Origin: an uncultured Amylibacter sp.
GTDB taxonomy: Bacteria > Pseudomonadota > Alphaproteobacteria > Rhodobacterales > Rhodobacteraceae
DNA: 64,000 nucleotides
Direction: 5' to 3'
Assembly: GCA_947497475.1 (NCBI GenBank)
Contig: CANMGS010000001.1
Coordinates: 124,001-188,000 of the forward strand
Below are positions 34,239 through 41,613 of the stretch, piece after piece. Made by a program: the position numbers and the translations under genes. The notes beneath the pieces were generated by a model. That model did not search any database. It saw nothing but the letters and a program-made list of their open reading frames with translations, and was not told the origin of the DNA. Position 1 is the stretch's first letter, and every line of letters begins with the position of its first letter.

Positions 34239-34758
34239 GATATCCCCTTGGATCGCAGCACCCCCGCTGATATTTCTAGCGATTGCTGCTCTATTTGCAT
34301 TCGGTTTAAAGCGCGAAGATGCTGACAACCTGCCAAGTACAATGATTGGCCGTGATGCACCTGCCTTAACCACAACAAACCTAGGCAGTTATCCAGAATT
34401 GAACGCAGGTGATCTGCAAGAAAAGAACATAAAGCTCGTGAACTTTTGGGCAAGCTGGTGCGGGCCATGTCGTGTTGAACACCCTACCCTGCAAGGTTTG
34501 GCCGATGAGGGCATTGTCATTCACGGTATCAATTACAAAGACCAAACAATAAGTGCAGAGGCCTTTTTAAAAGAACTCGGCAATCCCTATACCAAAGTTG
34601 GCAAAGACGAAGGCCGCACAGGTTTAGATTGGGGTTTATATGGCGTTCCAGAAACCTTCATCATTGACGCAAATGGCAAAGTGCTGTTGCGCCATGTAGG
34701 ACCCGTGACACAACGGGTTTTAGAAGAAACCATTCGCCCTATTTTGGACGCGCAATAA
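34228..34758 (+). CDS. ccmG: Thiol:disulfide oxidoreductase CcmG/DsbE
   Basis: CcmG is a membrane-anchored periplasmic thioredoxin that reduces apocytochrome c (HelX in Rhodobacter). The protein has 176 residues, with one N-terminal helix (about 7-26), the active site NFWASWCGPCRVEHP (Cys78 and Cys81), and the CcmG-type acidic segment with DWGLYGVPETFIID, which contains the cis-Pro. It overlaps ccmD and is the last gene of the operon. The other maturation genes (ccmE, ccmF, ccmH) are not in the window. Confidence 0.95.
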   Translation: MASKISPWIAAPPLIFLAIAALFAFGLKREDADNLPSTMIGRDAPALTTTNLGSYPELNAGDLQEKNIKLVNFWASWCGPCRVEHPTLQGLADEGIVIHGINYKDQTISAEAFLKELGNPYTKVGKDEGRTGLDWGLYGVPETFIIDANGKVLLRHVGPVTQRVLEETIRPILDAQ

Positions 34759-34760
34759 GC

Positions 34761-36161
34761 TTACAGTTTCGTCAATTCGTCCTTCAGCACTTGATAAATA
34801 AATGGCGATGATGATTGCGCCACGTTAAAGCGCATAAAATTTGATGCAGTTGTTCCGCCGAACACATTACCGGGTGCCAAGACAATGTTTTGTGACAAAG
34901 CACCTTGTGCCAGTTTCGCAGCATCAACACCATCTGGCAGATTACACCATAGGTACATACCCCCCTTTGGCTCTACCCAAGGACGCATACCTAACGTCTC
35001 TAGTCTAGCGGCAACATCTGTTCTGGCACGCGCCAAACGTTCACGCAGATCATGCATATGTTTGCGATAAGACCCGTTTTTAAGAACATGCCAGATCAAT
35101 TCGGCATTAAACACATTGCCCCCAAAGGATGTGGCAATTTTTAGATCAACCAGCCCATCAATCCAATCGGGGCGCGTGGCGATATATCCGCAACGCACAG
35201 ACGCCGATATGGTTTTGGAAAAACTGCCAATATAAACCACCCGTTCAAACCCATCGAATGCAGCAAGGCGTGTTCCTGCCTCTTGTTCAAAATCTCCAAA
35301 GATATCATCCTCGATAATCGTCAGGTTGAACTGTTCCGCCAATTTCAACAAACGATGTGCTGTTAGGGGCGAAAGTGATGCGCCTGTAGGATTATGAAAA
35401 GCGCTGTTGGTGATGTAAAGGCGCGGATTGTGTTCCTGTAGAACAGTTTCAAATGCATCAATATCTGGCCCTGTTGCAGTATAAGGAACGGTTACGATGT
35501 TCACACGGTGCACACGCAACAGAGCATTGAAATTGAAATAACATGGGTCATCCAGCAATACCGTATCCCCAGGCTCTAAAAAGAAACGACATAGCAAATC
35601 AATCGCTTGTGTCCCTGAATCCGTCAGCATGATTTGATCAGAGGTTACGGCAATATTCTGCCCTTCTATGCGCCGCGCCAAATGTTGGCGCAAAGGTGCA
35701 AACCCCAATGGCGTTCCGTATTCGGTTAGCGATAGAGATCCACGCCGCGCAAGGGACCGCATGGCAGAACTGATACTTTCCTCTGGCATCCATGAGGCGG
35801 GCAACCATCCACATCCGGGTTTAAGAAAGCTTTCATCCGCCTCTAAGGATTGACGTGAAACCCAGAATGGATCGACTTCGCGGTCTAGTTTTGGCTCAAT
35901 ATCGGACAATGCCAAAGGCGGTATGTGGCCTGTCACATAAAACCCTGAACCACGTTGAGCAGTGATAACGCCCTCTGCCGCCAAGCGCTCATAGGCTTCA
36001 ACAACTGTGGATTTCGACACTTGCATGGTTTGTGCAAACAGACGGATAGAGGGTAGTTTTGAGCCAACACCAAGCTTTCGCGTAGCAAGGCGGTCTTTAA
36101 TAGCAGCCATCACTTGTTCAACGCGTGTGACCTGTTTTGGTGGGTTTTCAATCGTATCCAT
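34761..36161 (-). CDS. MocR-type regulator (GntR helix-turn-helix fused to aminotransferase fold)
   Basis: The ATG at 36161 gives 466 residues. The N-terminal winged helix has KLPSIRLFAQTMQVSKSTVV and YERLAAEGVITAQRGSGFYV. The rest is a fold-type I aminotransferase with SDSGTQAIDL-like and NPTGASLSP blocks, and SFSKTISASVRCGY with the PLP lysine. MocR proteins bind PLP and control amino-acid or vitamin B6 genes; PdxR, GabR and TauR are examples. The divergent EamA gene is the expected target. Three GTAC half-sites in the shared region overlap its own leader. Confidence 0.9.
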   Translation of the reverse strand: MDTIENPPKQVTRVEQVMAAIKDRLATRKLGVGSKLPSIRLFAQTMQVSKSTVVEAYERLAAEGVITAQRGSGFYVTGHIPPLALSDIEPKLDREVDPFWVSRQSLEADESFLKPGCGWLPASWMPEESISSAMRSLARRGSLSLTEYGTPLGFAPLRQHLARRIEGQNIAVTSDQIMLTDSGTQAIDLLCRFFLEPGDTVLLDDPCYFNFNALLRVHRVNIVTVPYTATGPDIDAFETVLQEHNPRLYITNSAFHNPTGASLSPLTAHRLLKLAEQFNLTIIEDDIFGDFEQEAGTRLAAFDGFERVVYIGSFSKTISASVRCGYIATRPDWIDGLVDLKIATSFGGNVFNAELIWHVLKNGSYRKHMHDLRERLARARTDVAARLETLGMRPWVEPKGGMYLWCNLPDGVDAAKLAQGALSQNIVLAPGNVFGGTTASNFMRFNVAQSSSPFIYQVLKDELTKL

Positions 36162-36164
36162 GCC

Positions 36165-36212
36165 AACTGTACCTTTAATTTTATCAGTACAGTTCATCAA
36201 AATTGTACTGAT
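36165..36212. promoter_or_regulatory. Phased GTAC half-sites in the MocR / EamA divergent region
   Basis: GTAC occurs at 36169, 36187 and 36205, exactly 18 bases apart. AACTGTAC and GTACAGTT form one perfect inverted repeat, and ATCAGTACA and TGTACTGAT (36183-36191, 36204-36212) another. They lie just upstream of the MocR ATG and are the probable MocR operator. Confidence 0.6.
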
Positions 36213-36274
36213 CTGTCACTGTATTCAAAGATCAAAACAAAGCAATCTTAATATGAAAAATAAGGACGATGATT

Positions 36275-37123
36275 ATGAACGGCTGGATAAACGGCTTTTT
36301 AGGTGTGCTGATATTCAGCGCATCCCTTCCCGCAACACGTGTGGCTGTGACTGATTTCGATCCTTTATTTCTAACCACGCTCAGGGCGAGCATCGCAGCT
36401 GTATTAGCGGTCTTCCTGTTGGTGATATTTCGCCAAACCCGTCCTGAGCGCGAAGATATCTTACCTCTTATCTTTGTGTCGCTTGGGGTTGTGGTTGGCT
36501 TTCCACTGTTAACAGCGCTTGCCTTGCAGCATGTTACCTCTGCGCATTCCATCGTTTATATCGGATTGCTTCCATTAGCGACCACAGCATTTGCAGTTTT
36601 ACGTGCGGGTGAACGTCCAAGCCTATTGTTTTGGGTGTTTTCAATTTCGGGCAGTACGTTGGTATTCATCTTTGCCCTAACGCGCGGTTTCACGCTGTCC
36701 CCCATTGGGGATTTCTTTATGCTGGGTGCCATTATTGCATGTGGCTTTGGTTATGCGGAGGGTGCAAAATTATCCCGCAAACTTGGCGGGTGGCAGGTTA
36801 TTTCTTGGGCTTTGTTACTGTCTTTCCCAATCATGGCTTTACTGGCTTTCACAACGCGCCCAGATACATTTGCAAACGTCCCAAATTCCAGTTGGATCGG
36901 ACTGGCCTATGTGTCCGTGTTCAGCATGTTGATCGGTTTTGTTTTTTGGTATCGCGGGTTGGCTATGGGTGGGATTGCCGCTGTTGGACAATTGCAATTG
37001 CTACAACCGTTCTTTGGATTGATGATCGCAGCTGGATTACTACGTGAAACTATAGAATGGCCAATGGTGACTGTGACCGTTGCCGTGGCTTTATGTGTGG
37101 TTGCAACGAAGAAGTTGGCATAA
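36275..37123 (+). CDS. DMT-superfamily (EamA) transporter, divergent from MocR
   Basis: The ATG at 36275 is eight bases from AAGGA and gives 282 residues; an ATG at 36269 is too close to that site. Ten hydrophobic helices form two EamA repeats. The start FLGVLIFSASLPATRVAV and the segment VGQLQLLQPFFGLMIAAGLL, with the following ETIEW, are typical. MocR-EamA divergent pairs usually concern export or uptake of an amine, amino acid or vitamin B6 form. The substrate is not defined. Confidence 0.86.
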   Translation: MNGWINGFLGVLIFSASLPATRVAVTDFDPLFLTTLRASIAAVLAVFLLVIFRQTRPEREDILPLIFVSLGVVVGFPLLTALALQHVTSAHSIVYIGLLPLATTAFAVLRAGERPSLLFWVFSISGSTLVFIFALTRGFTLSPIGDFFMLGAIIACGFGYAEGAKLSRKLGGWQVISWALLLSFPIMALLAFTTRPDTFANVPNSSWIGLAYVSVFSMLIGFVFWYRGLAMGGIAAVGQLQLLQPFFGLMIAAGLLRETIEWPMVTVTVAVALCVVATKKLA

Positions 37124-37124
37124 A

Positions 37125-37159
37125 AAAGCCTGCTCTGAAACTATTCAGAACAGGCTTTT
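37125..37159. terminator. Bidirectional terminator between EamA and YceI genes
   Basis: AAAGCCTGCTCTGAA (37125-37139) pairs with TTCAGAACAGGCTTT (37144-37158), with one mismatch. It has A/T runs on both sides and sits between convergent genes. Confidence 0.85.
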
Positions 37160-37176
37160 ATTGAATACTTATAGTT

Positions 37177-37743
37177 TTACTGGCGAATGCCTTCAACTTG
37201 AATGGTCAGTTTAATCGGTGCATCACCAATCAATCCATCCATACCAAAATCAGCCAATTGGATCGTTGTGTGGCCTGTGAAACCTGCACGATATCCGCCC
37301 CATGGATCTTGACCCTCACCAAGGAAGATTGTGTGTAGATCAACGGACTGGGTTACGCCGCGGATAGTCAAGTCGCCTGTTAAAGTCGCAGTTTTATCGT
37401 CAATCATTTTGACGCCAGTGCTTACGAATGTCGCTGTTGGGTTAGAAGCAACATCAAACAATTTATCGCCACGCAAATGGTTGTCGCGTTCGCCATGGTT
37501 TGAATTCACAGAATCCATATCAATCTCAACAGACACGCTGCCAGTTTCTGGTTTTTCCGCATCATATTCAAAGGTACCATCGAATTTGTCGAAGCGGCCT
37601 GTCAGTACAGAATATCCTAGGTGACTGGCTTCGAAATTGATCGAAGCATGTGCGCCTTCTACATCGATCTTATAGCTTGCTGCATATGCTGATGTGCCAA
37701 GTGTGAGTGCCAAAGCGGCTGTTATAAGTATTTTCTTAAACAT
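37177..37743 (-). CDS. YceI-family periplasmic lipid-binding protein
   Basis: The protein has 188 residues. A signal peptide (about 1-21, ending AYA) precedes the lipocalin-like YceI barrel. Blocks such as HASINFEASHLGYSVLTGRF and LTGDLTIRGVTQSVDL are characteristic. YceI proteins bind long isoprenoid lipids such as ubiquinone-8 or polyisoprenoids. It is followed 22 bases downstream in transcription order by, or rather preceded by, a cytochrome b561 gene; this pairing is common and suggests a redox or quinone role. Confidence 0.9.
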   Translation of the reverse strand: MFKKILITAALALTLGTSAYAASYKIDVEGAHASINFEASHLGYSVLTGRFDKFDGTFEYDAEKPETGSVSVEIDMDSVNSNHGERDNHLRGDKLFDVASNPTATFVSTGVKMIDDKTATLTGDLTIRGVTQSVDLHTIFLGEGQDPWGGYRAGFTGHTTIQLADFGMDGLIGDAPIKLTIQVEGIRQ

Positions 37744-37765
37744 GAGGGGAGTTCCTTATTGTTAG

Positions 37766-38311
37766 TTACGTTTGATCTTTCAACATGCGTTTGAGCACAT
37801 TGTCTTTTTTAATAAAATGGTGCCAAAGGGCAGCGCCTGCATGAAGTGCGGCCAATGCGATTGTCAGATAAGCAAGAATCCAGTGCAATTTGCCTGCTAG
37901 TTTTTCCATACCTTTCTGAGTGTAGACTGAGGGTACGTCAAAAAGTCCAAAAACAGAAATTGACCGGCCATCAAGTGTCGAGATAAAATAGCCAACAATC
38001 ATGACAGTCAAAAGCAGGGCATAAAACCCCCAATGTAAAAGAGATGAGCCTTTATGTTCTAGCGGTGTTAAGTCAGAGGTATCAGGTGCTTTGTTAAACA
38101 ATTTCCAGACAAATCGGAAAAGCAATAGTGCCAATAAAACCAAGCCAATACTGCGGTGCAGATCAGGTGCGGATTTATAATACGGGCTGACATAGGTCAG
38201 CGTCATCATCCAATAGCCCAGCGCAAACATACCAAAGATAGCCAATGCCATGCCCCAATGGAGCACACGAGCCACAAGGCCATATCCATTTTTTGTATTG
38301 CGATAGTTCAT
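37766..38311 (-). CDS. Cytochrome b561-family membrane protein
   Basis: The protein has 181 residues and four hydrophobic helices. Conserved His in ARVLHWGMALAIFG, APDLHRSIGLVLLALL, LLHWGFYALLL and IALAALHAGAALWHHFI are the expected ligands of two b hemes. Such small cytochromes move electrons between quinol and periplasmic acceptors. It is the first gene of the pair with yceI. Confidence 0.9.
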   Translation of the reverse strand: MNYRNTKNGYGLVARVLHWGMALAIFGMFALGYWMMTLTYVSPYYKSAPDLHRSIGLVLLALLLFRFVWKLFNKAPDTSDLTPLEHKGSSLLHWGFYALLLTVMIVGYFISTLDGRSISVFGLFDVPSVYTQKGMEKLAGKLHWILAYLTIALAALHAGAALWHHFIKKDNVLKRMLKDQT

Positions 38312-38461
38312 ATCTACGGGTCCTTACTTTAGGGCAGCGTAAGATATCTTAAATCGGAATGAAACTCACAATGAGGTCATAAAAACGCACATGAGTTGTA
38401 ACATTTCAAGACAAACAAAATCGTCAGATGGGCGGCATTTTTACCGCCCAGCCTTTGGGTA

Positions 38462-38890
38462 TTATAGTGCTGCGTGAACAGCCAAGGTTGCTGTGACTGC
38501 TTTTGCCGCTTCTGCACCTTTTTTCACAAAATGATCTGTGAAGAACTTGATCAGATCAGGTGTCTCTTGGAAATTATGCGGTGTCAGTGAAACGGAAAAT
38601 ACAGGTACACCTGTATCCATCTGCGCTTGCATCAGACCGTCAACAACTGCAGTCGATACAAATTCGTGGTGGTATATGCCACCGTTCACAACGAATGCCG
38701 CTGCAACCACAGCATCATATTTGCCGCTTTCAGCCAGTTTCTTTGCCAAAAGAGGCATCTCGAATGCACCTGGTACATCGAATGCGTCAACTTGTGCGTC
38801 GCCGATTTCACTTTTGAAACCCGCCAATGATTGGTCCACAATATTTGCATGCCATTGTGCCTTGATAAAGGCGATTTTGGGTGTTGTCAT
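38462..38890 (-). CDS. ribH: 6,7-dimethyl-8-ribityllumazine synthase, type II
   Basis: This enzyme makes the lumazine precursor of riboflavin. The ATG at 38890 follows AAGGAC by seven bases and gives 142 residues. VPGAFEMPLLAKKL and FVVNGGIYHHEFVSTAV are the substrate-binding blocks, and VSLTPHNFQET has the catalytic-loop His. The GGIYHHEFVST context matches RibH2-type (decameric) enzymes of Rhizobiales and Rhodobacterales rather than the classical RibH1. Expression should be controlled by the FMN riboswitch just upstream. Confidence 0.93.
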   Translation of the reverse strand: MTTPKIAFIKAQWHANIVDQSLAGFKSEIGDAQVDAFDVPGAFEMPLLAKKLAESGKYDAVVAAAFVVNGGIYHHEFVSTAVVDGLMQAQMDTGVPVFSVSLTPHNFQETPDLIKFFTDHFVKKGAEAAKAVTATLAVHAAL

Positions 38891-38935
38891 AGCTCTAGTC
38901 CTTTCATCCATAACAAGACCCAGAGCGTCAGGAGC

Positions 38936-38957
38936 ATAAACGGGCGTGCCCGTTTAT
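38936..38957 (-). promoter_or_regulatory. Hairpin below the FMN riboswitch (expression platform)
   Basis: ATAAACGGGC (38936-38945) and GCCCGTTTAT (38948-38957) are perfect 10-base arms, directly 3' of the aptamer. No U-tract follows, so it more probably affects translation or pairing with the aptamer 3' strand than simple termination. Confidence 0.5.
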
Positions 38958-38961
38958 ACAT

Positions 38962-39089
38962 CCATTCTCTACCATCCAGACTGTAACTGTCGGCCCCCGA
39001 ATTTCACGGGTGTCTGCTGACCCTTACCAACGTAAGGCGCTCGCGGGCTATAACCGCCGGTGGGGAATTACACCCCGCCCTGAGAATAA
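38962..39089 (-). ncRNA. FMN riboswitch (RFN element) controlling ribH
   Basis: Read on the minus strand, the element begins TTCTCAGGGCGGGGTG, has CCCCACCGGCGG, AGCCCGCGAGCG, GGTCAGCAGA and GGGGCCGACAGTTACAGT, and ends GGATGGTAGAGAATG. These are the conserved RFN blocks in correct order. It lies 71 bases upstream of the ribH start. FMN binding should lower ribH expression. Confidence 0.96.
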
Positions 39090-39169
39090 GTTTAATCTAA
39101 GAGATTCTTTTCAGATACGAAAGACGAAACACGACTAGAACTTATAAAATAAAGACGCTAATTGGAGGT

Positions 39170-40210
39170 ATGACCCAACGTATTACAATCACCCGCCCTG
39201 ACGATTGGCATCTGCATTTACGCGATGGCGCAATGCTTGAAGCTGTTTTACCTGAAACTGCTCGCGACTTTAGCCGTGCGATCATCATGCCAAACTTGAT
39301 ACCCCCTGTTGTGACCGCTGTGGATGCAGCTGCGTACCGCGAGCGGATTATGGCAGCTTTACCTGAAGGATTTGATTTCAAACCGTTGATGACACTTTAT
39401 CTGACAGATGACACAGACCCTACGGATGTGGCCGCGGCCCATGCGGATGGGTTGATTACATCTGTAAAGCTGTACCCTGCGGGGGCAACGACGAATTCAT
39501 CGTCTGGTGTGACTGATTTTGACAAGGTCATGCCTGTGTTGGAAAAGATGGCAGCAATAGGCTGCCCTATGAATGTGCACGGCGAAGTGACGACGCCAGA
39601 GGTGGATATTTTTGACCGTGAGGCCGTGTTTATTGACACTGTACTTGATCCCTTACGCCGCCGTTTGCCAGAGTTGAAAGTGATATCAGAGCATATCACA
39701 ACAAAGAATGGTGTGGATTACGTGGCTTCTGCTGGTGATAATTTGGCGGCAACAATTACGACGCATCACTTGATCATCAATCGTAATCACATGTTGGTCG
39801 GTGGTATTAAGCCGCATTACTATTGTTTGCCTGTGGCCAAACGCGAAGAGCATCGTTTGGCATTACGTAAAGCTGCAACAAGCGGTGACAAGAGCTTTTT
39901 CTTGGGTACTGATAGCGCACCACACACTGATCCAAATAAAGAAAGTGCTTGTGGTTGCGCGGGTGTATTTTCCGCCACAAACACGATGGCCTGTTTGGCG
40001 CATGTATTTGAAGAAGAAGGTGCGTTGGATAAATTGGAAGGGTTTGCATCGTTGCATGGCCCAGCTTATTACGGTTTGGCACCGAACGAGGCCAAGATCG
40101 AATTGGTGAAATCAGCAATCCCTGTGGATTATCCTGCGCATATTGAAACAGGTGAAGGCCCTGTTACGGTGTTTAACCCTGGATATGATTTGCATTGGCG
40201 GGTTGTTTAA
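39170..40210 (+). CDS. pyrC: Dihydroorotase, type II
   Basis: The enzyme closes carbamoyl-aspartate to dihydroorotate in pyrimidine synthesis. The protein has 346 residues, the length of E. coli Pyr[11 protein letters not shown] gives the HxH zinc ligands, [13 protein letters not shown] the carboxylated Lys, MNVHGEV and ITTHHL further His ligands, and LGTDSAPH the catalytic Asp. GGAGG lies five bases before the ATG. It is divergent from the ribH riboswitch. Confidence 0.96.
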   Translation: MTQRITITRPDDWHLHLRDGAMLEAVLPETARDFSRAIIMPNLIPPVVTAVDAAAYRERIMAALPEGFDFKPLMTLYLTDDTDPTDVAAAHADGLITSVKLYPAGATTNSSSGVTDFDKVMPVLEKMAAIGCPMNVHGEVTTPEVDIFDREAVFIDTVLDPLRRRLPELKVISEHITTKNGVDYVASAGDNLAATITTHHLIINRNHMLVGGIKPHYYCLPVAKREEHRLALRKAATSGDKSFFLGTDSAPHTDPNKESACGCAGVFSATNTMACLAHVFEEEGALDKLEGFASLHGPAYYGLAPNEAKIELVKSAIPVDYPAHIETGEGPVTVFNPGYDLHWRVV

Positions 40211-40225
40211 TCTTTTGCGCTCCGC

Positions 40226-40252
40226 GCGGGGGATATTTAAGGAAAAAAGAAA
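40226..40252 (+). other. Second copy of the GGGATATTT-type motif
   Basis: GCGGGGGATATTTAAGGAAA lies 16 bases after the pyrC stop and before a terminator. It matches the motif at 9622-9641 at most positions. Confidence 0.35.
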
Positions 40253-40257
40253 TAGAT

Positions 40258-40287
40258 AAGGTGCGCGGATTTCCACGCACCTTTTTA
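40258..40287. terminator. Terminator between pyrC and the AHSA1 gene
   Basis: GGTGCG (40260-40265) pairs with CGCACC (40276-40281), extended by GG/CC, and runs into TTTTTATTTT. The following gene is convergent and ends at 40290. Confidence 0.8.
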
Positions 40288-40289
40288 TT

Positions 40290-40778
40290 TTACATCTCAG
40301 CCAAGATTTCATCGATGATTTTATAACCACCGCCCCAGCCGTTATCCATGCCTGACATCATAGAGGCAAAGCAGGTGATTTCTGCTTCAGTCGCATCTAT
40401 CGGCACCTGTGTCAGACGTACGTTTGTTTTATCACCCGCATCTTCGAATGTGACTGTTGTTAGCAAAACACGCGGCCATTCGGGCATCATTGGGTTGCTG
40501 GCGACATTCCAATCCATATCTGTGGATGAGTGATGCCAGACTAGCTTTTCCTGTGGTACAATCTCTTGAAACAACATCTTGCTGCGATCTGACTTGCCAC
40601 CCCACTTCATTTCATTCAGCCATGCACCACCCGGTTTCAGGTCGTAACCGTGGATGATTGTTTCAATGCCTGGGCCGTACCAACGTTGCAGCAAATCTGG
40701 GTCTGTCCACGCTTTCCAAACCATTTCACGGGGCGCATCAAAGACGCGATCTAAGATGTATTTAGGTGTATCGGTCAT
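40290..40778 (-). CDS. SRPBCC / AHSA1-domain protein
   Basis: The protein has 162 residues. The start YILDRVFDAPREMVWKAWTD followed by PDLLQRWYGP is the AHSA1 hallmark, and the long C-terminal helix is seen near SGMDNGWGGGYKIIDEIL. These proteins have a hydrophobic ligand cavity; the ligand is unknown. It overlaps the ArsR gene stop by four bases, and ArsR-AHSA1 pairs are a common two-gene unit. Confidence 0.9.
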   Translation of the reverse strand: MTDTPKYILDRVFDAPREMVWKAWTDPDLLQRWYGPGIETIIHGYDLKPGGAWLNEMKWGGKSDRSKMLFQEIVPQEKLVWHHSSTDMDWNVASNPMMPEWPRVLLTTVTFEDAGDKTNVRLTQVPIDATEAEITCFASMMSGMDNGWGGGYKIIDEILAEM

Positions 40779-41146
40779 TCTGTATCTTTCTGCTGTGATA
40801 ATTTCATTTGTGTCAAAACGTCATCAAGTTGATTAAAGCTTGTTTCCCAAAACTGTTTGAACTCTTCGAGCCAATCGACGGCTGCCGCCATGTTATCTGC
40901 CTTTAGTCTGGCAGGGCGGCGTTGTTCTTCGACATCGCGTTCTACAAGCCCTGCCCTTTCAAGCACTTTTAAATGCTTTGATATGGCGGGTTGGCTCATC
41001 TCGAATGGTTCAGCAATTTCGTTGACTGATGCTTGCCCATCGGCAAGGCGCGATAGGATTGCACGTCTTGTTGGGTCTGCGAGCGCAGAGAATACTGCAT
41101 CAAGATTAGGAGTTGGCTGTGTGTGATACATCTGATTCATAACCAT
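40775..41146 (-). CDS. ArsR-family winged-helix regulator
   Basis: The protein has 123 residues from the ATG at 41146; ATGs at 41140 and 41131 are also possible. ALADPTRRAILSRLADG and MSQPAISKHLKVLERAGLV are typical of the ArsR helix-turn-helix. The metal-binding CxC of arsenic sensors is absent, so it belongs to the ArsR group that partners AHSA1 genes. No Shine-Dalgarno is visible, and the first ATG lies inside a palindrome that is probably its own operator. The mRNA may be leaderless. Confidence 0.88.
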   Translation of the reverse strand: MVMNQMYHTQPTPNLDAVFSALADPTRRAILSRLADGQASVNEIAEPFEMSQPAISKHLKVLERAGLVERDVEEQRRPARLKADNMAAAVDWLEEFKQFWETSFNQLDDVLTQMKLSQQKDTE

Positions 41147-41154
41147 ATGGTTAT
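41139..41154. promoter_or_regulatory. ArsR operator palindrome
   Basis: ATAACCATATGGTTAT is a perfect 16-bp palindrome that includes the first possible ATG of the ArsR gene. Such sites are typical of ArsR-AHSA1 autoregulation. Confidence 0.7.
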
Positions 41155-41207
41155 ATAAAGGAGATCACTTGTCAACCACCCAGAAATAGTTGTCGTTTTC
41201 TTGTTGG

Positions 41208-41290
41208 AAGAAAAAACCCGATTGCAAAAGCAATCGGGTGAGTAACACTAATACGATTTAGACCTTGGAGGGATCAAAAACCGTGAGGCA
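41208..41290 (-). ncRNA. Candidate small RNA upstream of dnaB (minus strand)
   Basis: On the minus strand CCCGATTGC pairs with GCAATCGGG (41219-41240 region) and is followed by TTTTTTC, an excellent terminator. No minus-strand gene lies upstream of it. A possible promoter (TTGGCC, 17 bases, TTATCA) would start an RNA of roughly 75-85 bases. The predicted RNA contains GATCCCTCCAAGG, a CCUCC-type stretch able to pair with Shine-Dalgarno sequences. The 5' end is a guess. Confidence 0.4.
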
Positions 41291-41366
41291 GTGATAAAGC
41301 GCAAATTCAAATACGGCCAAGTTATCGCCTGAATGATTTCTAAACCGCCCCCAAATATTGGAACTC

Positions 41367-41568
41367 GAATCGTTGCTTTACCCTATCTATTTAGCATAGA
41401 TTGTAGCCATGGCAAACTTATCCACTGTATATTGTGGGTATTTCTAGACGTTGAATCCTTGGAAATGCTTGTTAAATCGGATTTCTCAATATTTTCGACA
41501 CTATCATTCGAAAGGTTATCCCAAAAGCATCCACAGGATATTAACAGGATTTCCAGATTGCGAGAATC
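41367..41568. promoter_or_regulatory. GANTC and DnaA-box-like sites upstream of dnaB
   Basis: Three GAATC sites occur at 41367, 41453 and 41564. Near-consensus DnaA boxes (TTATCCACT at 41418, TTATCCCAA at 41516, GCATCCACA at 41527) lie among them. The region has no gene. Together they suggest cell-cycle control of dnaB, but each site alone is weak. Confidence 0.35.
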
Positions 41569-41613
41569 CTTTCCTTCAACGTATAACTGTCCGATACAGG
41601 GAACAGGGTGACA

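Noticed and set aside
36007-36354. 115-residue plus-strand frame over the MocR start and EamA gene start
   Set aside because: It crosses the operator region and both real starts and has no ribosome site.
41361-41375. ACTCGAATCGTT considered as a tRNA T-loop
   Set aside because: The pairing arms, anticodon and acceptor stems are absent; it is simply a GANTC site.
41400-41570. DnaA-box-like cluster considered as the replication origin
   Set aside because: The boxes are imperfect, few and next to dnaB, with no usual origin neighbours (hemE, parA, rho, dnaA) in view.
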